Of a stretch of DNA of 64,000 nt, positions 60,174 to 64,000 are shown in pieces. Every line of letters begins with the position of its first letter. Position 1 is the stretch's first letter. A program made the position numbers and the translations under genes. The notes under the pieces are model-generated. The model saw only the letters and a program-made list of their open reading frames with translations, was not told the origin of the DNA and searched no databases. The stretch is from Planctomycetota bacterium (GTDB taxonomy: Bacteria; Planctomycetota; SZUA-567; H5-PLA8), in contig JABTUM010000002.1 of assembly GCA_015075375.1 (NCBI GenBank), positions 142,306-206,305 of the forward strand, given 5' to 3'.

Positions 60174-62984
60174 CTACTTCGTGAGCAGCTTCAGCACGCC
60201 TTCCTTCAACTTCACGAACGCATCGCCGTTCAAATCCTTAAAGGTAAGGGCCGCGGCGTCGTCGGTGAACGCCTGGCGGAACTCGCTGCCCAACGGGATC
60301 GTCTGTCCGACCAGCACGCCGATATGCCCTCGGCCCCAGCCGTTCTTCTTTTGCAGGAGGCGCAGGAGTTCCACGATCTCGGCGCCTTCGCGCATGGCGT
60401 GTACGCGGAAGCTCGCCACCGCATGCAGTCCGAAGCGCTTGGTGCCGTCCACGATCAGGGAGTTGCCGTTGTCATCGTCGCCGCTGTCGAAGGCTTTATC
60501 TCCGCCGAGGCTTTGCCACGGCAGCACGCCGTCGGCGCCGACGCAGTAGCTCTTCAAGCACCACGCCGCCGACTCGTGATTCGCGCGCGTCTGGTCGTTA
60601 CAGCCGCCGTACGCGAAAAGGATCGTCGGCATCCGCTCGGCCTGCGCGCGCACGATCTCGTAGGTTTCGAAAAGAACGCCGCCGACGTACATGATCTCCA
60701 TGTGGCCGTCCATGCAGGAGCCCTGCCACATCGGCCGGGAGATATCGCCGCGGTACTGCCAGGTTGTCTTCTTCGCGTCCTTGGCGCCTTCGTGGAACAA
60801 CCGGCTGTAGAATTTCAAAGCGTGCCAGTCAAGGTATTCGAACGGTTCGTCCATCGTCCACGCCGTGCCGCGAATGCCGGCGGCTTCGTCGCCGAAATAC
60901 TGCTTGTTGTTGTTGTAGGCCTGGAACCAGGTGCGGGTCCAGCCCTTCTCTTCGGCGTGCGCCACGAACTCCTTGGTGCAGGTCACGAACGCATCCTTGT
61001 ACGCTTTGGTGAAGGCCTCTTCCGGCGGCTTGGCTTTAATGTCATGGATGGCCTTCCAACCCTTTCCGGTCGTGGGCACTCCGGGACCGGGTTGATAATG
61101 CTTCAGCATCGGAGCGGGCCAGTTTTCGTGCAGCGGCAAGTACAGACAGGGAATCGGCACACCCGCGCGTGGATTGTCCTTGAATGCACTGCCGTCGAGC
61201 AACGGCCCCAGATTCTTGTCCCAACCCGACCAGTCGCTGATCTTTCCGTCTTCACCGGCCTGAGGCATCCAGTCTTCGTGGGTGCGCCCGCTTTGGCTGT
61301 AGGGCACCCGGTTGATCGTATTGCGGTGATAGTGCGCGATCCGGAAGCTCTCGAAAAAGTGCTCGGTACCCGCTTGGCCCGGGCCGCCGTAGCAGTTCAG
61401 CTCCGGCACGAAGTTCAGCTCTTTCGGAATCTCCACGTCGTACACGTTCAGTTTCAAGGCCAGTTCGACGGTCGCGCCGCCGGATGTCACGCGGACCGTT
61501 CCGCCTTGCATGCCCGCTTTGGCGTTCGCCGGTACGATCAGGTCTACGGCCACCACCGCGCACTTCTGATCCGGAATCTTGTTATCGGCGGCCGGAATGG
61601 AAAGCTTCTCGCCGGCTTTGACCGGCAGCGCGTAGTCGGCCTGCCAGCCCTTCTTGTTGATGAACCAGGTTCGCCAGAGCTTGGCGGTTACGCCCGCGGG
61701 CAGACCGTGGACATGCACTTCGATGTCATCGACCGGAGCGCCCGTCGCAAGCAGCGCGAGCTGGAAACCGGCGATCTCGCCGCGCGCCGAGGCCACGTAG
61801 ATCGTCTTCGAGCCAGCCACCCAGACCGAATTGTTGCTGGAAGCGTTTCCCATGTCCTGTTCTTGAACGATCTGCCCATTGGCAGGATCGAGCTTGCAAA
61901 TCTGCGGCACGGCCCAAACTTTGAGTTTGTCGCCCACCGCCGGTGCTTCTCCGGCTTGCGGTTTCCAATCGACGGTCGGCAGCGCCGGGACCGTGAGCTT
62001 GGGGCTGCTCTTGCCTTTCACGGCAACCGGCTCGCTCGCGTTTCCAGAGGCATCGACGGCGACGAGTTCGAGGCTCAGATCGGTGTCGGGCTTTAGCCAG
62101 CGCAACACTATGGATTGCGGTTTGCCGGCCGCCGTCGCGAACGGAGTCTGCCAGCGCGGAAGTTCCTGGCCGTCGATTTTGATACGGTACGCGAAGGCGC
62201 CTTCCGGCACCGTAAAGGTCAGACGCGCAGCGCCATTTTCCTTCGTTGCATCGTTGGGCAGCGCTTCGAGCTTGGGTGCGGCAGGCGTGGCCGGCGCGGC
62301 GGCATCGTCGCCCGCCAGTTCCACCGTCAGGTAAGGCGCCTTGTTGCTCTCGCGCGTGGCAATATAGCTGTTGCGGTCCACGCCCGTGGAGCCGTCCATG
62401 ATCATGAATCCATGGGACGCGCCCGCCACCAGCGCTTCGACCAGCGCCTTATCGAGTGGAATCTCGAACCAGCCGCCCTTGGGATCGCCCGCGTCCACGT
62501 CGCAGCGCAGGGTGTGCCCGTTGCCCAAGATTACGTCCCATGCTTTGCTGCCCGGATGCGCCCAGGCGCGCGTCTTGTAGCTCGCCTCGTTAAACGTCGC
62601 TCCTTTTCCGGCTTCGTCGGTCCCATACTGGCCGCCCTGGCCTTCGACCCACTCGCTGCTCACCGTCGAGATCGTGAACCAGCGCAGATCGGTGCCGCGG
62701 CCCTTGCCGTGGACTTCCCCGCCCGCCGGCGCGACATGCAGCACCGCTTTAGCGATCTTTTTTCCTTTTAGTGCAGCCACGTCGAAATCGAGGAGCCCGA
62801 ATTCCTGCCACACTTTCAGCTTGATCCGCTCGGTCTTGCCGCCGCTGGTATCCGACTCGGATTTGTTGGCCGCCGAAAGCCAGACATCGCGCGAGGCGGC
62901 GCATTTGACCTCGCCCGCCTGAAGCGCGGTTCCTGCGCAGCTCAGCGCGAACAAAAGAACCGATGTATGAAGGCTCAAACGCAT
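60174..62984 (-). CDS. Exported DNRLRE plus DUF4091-type protein (copy A of a tandem pair)
   Basis: The 936-residue protein has the same domain order as the next gene: signal peptide (MRLSLHTSVLLFALSCAGTA), DNRLRE-like domain (SRDVWLSAANKSESDT, RGTDLRWFTISTVSSEWVEG), a middle beta region, and a C-terminal DUF4091-like part (SFRVHAMREGAEIVELLRLL). Shared blocks such as ELNCYGGP and AHYHRNTINRV show a tandem duplication. Function is unknown; a glycan-active or binding role outside the cell is likely. The ATG at 62984 is preferred (GGGGATCC upstream) to an earlier start without signal-peptide shape. It is the first gene of the minus-strand pair and is divergent from trigger factor. Confidence 0.75.
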   Translation of the reverse strand: MRLSLHTSVLLFALSCAGTALQAGEVKCAASRDVWLSAANKSESDTSGGKTERIKLKVWQEFGLLDFDVAALKGKKIAKAVLHVAPAGGEVHGKGRGTDLRWFTISTVSSEWVEGQGGQYGTDEAGKGATFNEASYKTRAWAHPGSKAWDVILGNGHTLRCDVDAGDPKGGWFEIPLDKALVEALVAGASHGFMIMDGSTGVDRNSYIATRESNKAPYLTVELAGDDAAAPATPAAPKLEALPNDATKENGAARLTFTVPEGAFAYRIKIDGQELPRWQTPFATAAGKPQSIVLRWLKPDTDLSLELVAVDASGNASEPVAVKGKSSPKLTVPALPTVDWKPQAGEAPAVGDKLKVWAVPQICKLDPANGQIVQEQDMGNASSNNSVWVAGSKTIYVASARGEIAGFQLALLATGAPVDDIEVHVHGLPAGVTAKLWRTWFINKKGWQADYALPVKAGEKLSIPAADNKIPDQKCAVVAVDLIVPANAKAGMQGGTVRVTSGGATVELALKLNVYDVEIPKELNFVPELNCYGGPGQAGTEHFFESFRIAHYHRNTINRVPYSQSGRTHEDWMPQAGEDGKISDWSGWDKNLGPLLDGSAFKDNPRAGVPIPCLYLPLHENWPAPMLKHYQPGPGVPTTGKGWKAIHDIKAKPPEEAFTKAYKDAFVTCTKEFVAHAEEKGWTRTWFQAYNNNKQYFGDEAAGIRGTAWTMDEPFEYLDWHALKFYSRLFHEGAKDAKKTTWQYRGDISRPMWQGSCMDGHMEIMYVGGVLFETYEIVRAQAERMPTILFAYGGCNDQTRANHESAAWCLKSYCVGADGVLPWQSLGGDKAFDSGDDDNGNSLIVDGTKRFGLHAVASFRVHAMREGAEIVELLRLLQKKNGWGRGHIGVLVGQTIPLGSEFRQAFTDDAAALTFKDLNGDAFVKLKEGVLKLLTK

Positions 62985-63357
62985 GATCAGGATCCCCAAA
63001 GTGCCTCGCCTGCGGTTCCGAAGGCCTAAAAGCAAAAGTATGCACCAAGAAGGCAGCCGGTCGATGTCTAGACTACTTACTCCGGTTTGACGAATGTGCT
63101 CAAAGAAAATTCGGGCATTCGCCGCTGGTTCCGAGGCTTGTAAAGCGATTTGGCTTACGATTCAAGCCCTGCAAGTCCTTGCGGAGCGTTGCTTCCTCGT
63201 GCTCTTCCCTTTCGCTTGACGGGCCTTGCGGGGCACCTATAAAGACCATCCCGCGCTGGAGGTTGTATCCGGCGCTGCGGGGGTCGCTTGGGTTAGGGCC
63301 GTGTTCCCCCGCAGGACCCGAAGATCGGCCCCGCATTTCCTGGAGCAGTAGAGTCTC
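62985..63357. other. Divergent intergenic region before trigger factor
   Basis: 373 nt with no gene. It contains a good + strand promoter (63216-63243) and a leader of about 108 nt. On the minus strand I saw no convincing promoter for the DUF4091 pair. Confidence 0.5.
63216..63243 (+). promoter_or_regulatory. Sigma-70-type promoter of trigger factor
   Basis: TTGACG (63216-63221) and TATAAA (63238-63243) are separated by 16 nt. Transcription would begin near 63250, about 108 nt before the ATG. Confidence 0.6.
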
Positions 63358-64000
63358 ATGGCCATACCGACGCCCGATGTGAGCGGTAGCGAGGCGCCCG
63401 CCCTGGAAGTCCAGACCCAGGTCGAGGAGGCCGGCACCTGGGCCAAGAAGGTGGCCATCACCGTACCCGCGAAAGAGATCGCCAAGATCTACGATGGAGT
63501 CGTGGGGGAGTTGGCCGGCAATCTGCGTCTGCCGGGCTTCCGGCCGGGCAAGGTGCCTCGTGCGTACGCCGAGAAGAAATTCAAAGATGACATCGTCAAG
63601 CAGGTGAAATCCGATGTCGTCGAGCGCGCTTTCCGAGCCGCGCTGGAACGCGAGAAGTTGGACGTCGTCGGCTTGCCCGATCTCGACCCCGAGCAGATTC
63701 AGGTCGAGCGCGACAAGGATTTGCGCTTCGACGTGCAGGTTGAGGTGAAGCCCACCTTCGAGCTGGGAAATTACAAGGGCTTGGCCGTCGAGCAGGAAGA
63801 AGTCGAGATATTCGACGAAGAGATCGATCAGCAGCTTAAGGCCGTCGCGGAACGCTTCGCCGAACAGTCCGACGCCCCCGCCGACGCCGGAGTGCAGGAT
63901 CGCGATATCGTTTCGGGCGTGCTCAAGTACGCGGTGGACGGCCAGTTGGTTCACACGGAAGAAGACGCGCGCTTGATGGTCATGAACGGCCACACGCTGG
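63358..64000 (+). CDS. tig: Trigger factor, N-terminal part (3'-truncated by the window end)
   Basis: Reading from the ATG at 63358 gives 214 codons that run off the right edge. The ribosome-binding signature of trigger factor is present: LPGFRPGKVPR (about 60-70), preceded by KKVAITVPAKEIAKIYDGVV and followed by AYAEKKFKDDIVKQV. Later segments (VEVKPTFELGNYKGLAVEQE) match the start of the PPIase/substrate arm. Trigger factor is the first chaperone to meet nascent chains at the ribosome tunnel exit. GGAG lies about 15 nt before the ATG; the promoter at 63216 serves it. The C-terminal domain is outside the window. Confidence 0.93.
   Translation, partial: MAIPTPDVSGSEAPALEVQTQVEEAGTWAKKVAITVPAKEIAKIYDGVVGELAGNLRLPGFRPGKVPRAYAEKKFKDDIVKQVKSDVVERAFRAALEREKLDVVGLPDLDPEQIQVERDKDLRFDVQVEVKPTFELGNYKGLAVEQEEVEIFDEEIDQQLKAVAERFAEQSDAPADAGVQDRDIVSGVLKYAVDGQLVHTEEDARLMVMNGHTL

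Noticed and set aside
1..64000. tRNA, rRNA, IS elements, CRISPR arrays and prophage genes
   Set aside because: No TPsiC-like arms with acceptor stems, no transposase or integrase motif, and no regularly spaced repeats were seen.

Overview
The window is one contiguous, densely coded stretch of bacterial chromosome. It is GC-rich, apart from a few AT-rich intergenic patches. An OprO/OprP-type porin, an MsbA-type ABC exporter and many Sec/Tat signal peptides point to a diderm (Gram-negative) cell. MqnD (futalosine menaquinone route), QueF, exported HEAT-repeat proteins, a LamG-like protein, a sulfatase, two DUF4091-type proteins, and sets of PhyH, Gfo/Idh/MocA and TIM-barrel isomerases suggest a heterotroph related to the Planctomycetota/PVC or a similar phylum. 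That placement is an inference from gene content; no rRNA, tRNA, IS element, prophage or CRISPR array was seen.

Layout. 1-5000: tail of an HU-type gene, an MscS channel, an SDR reductase, an M48 protease, a CMD-fold protein, small proteins and an Xre-type regulator. 5640-10490: an exported HEAT/Ig-like/receiver-like protein behind a good sigma-70 promoter, a strong terminator, then a membrane GT-C/TPR protein. 10570-14695: a two-gene redox unit. One gene is a NuoE-NuoF fusion; the other joins a NuoG-like Fe-S head, two cyclic-nucleotide-binding domains and a poly-ferredoxin tail, closed by a perfect terminator. 14717-22110: LamG protein, porin divergent from PhoX (phosphate scavenging), a SulP-STAS-cNMP transporter and a candidate structured RNA. 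22235-28200: an exported protein of unknown family, small zinc-ribbon and membrane proteins, an exported hydrolase, a UVR-motif protein, a Tat-exported Mn-type SOD and a coiled-coil protein.

28287-35060 looks like carbohydrate or small-molecule catabolism: isomerase plus sulfatase on +, and a minus-strand operon PhyH -> Gfo/Idh/MocA -> TIM barrel -> MBL hydrolase driven from a divergent AraC gene. 35100-38522: rhomboid protease, QueF, MqnD and small membrane proteins. 38523-40427 is mostly regulatory or structural DNA: an AT-rich island, an HExxH membrane protein and a perfect parS-like palindrome. 40428-44025: a GT2/MsbA-like/radical SAM envelope cassette. 44053-45798: a second, independent PhyH/AraC divergent pair whose AraC gene looks leaderless. 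47859-55034: AddB-AddA recombination helicase-nuclease, followed by a TPR protein and a GapN-like dehydrogenase. 57305-62984: two tandem DUF4091-type paralogues. 63358-end: the start of trigger factor behind a clear promoter.

The strongest leads are the cyclic-nucleotide-domain/NADH-oxidoreductase fusion, the parS-like site, the structured RNA near the SulP gene, the repeated AraC-PhyH modules, and an AddAB pair in which both subunits carry a Cys set that looks like a Fe-S staple.
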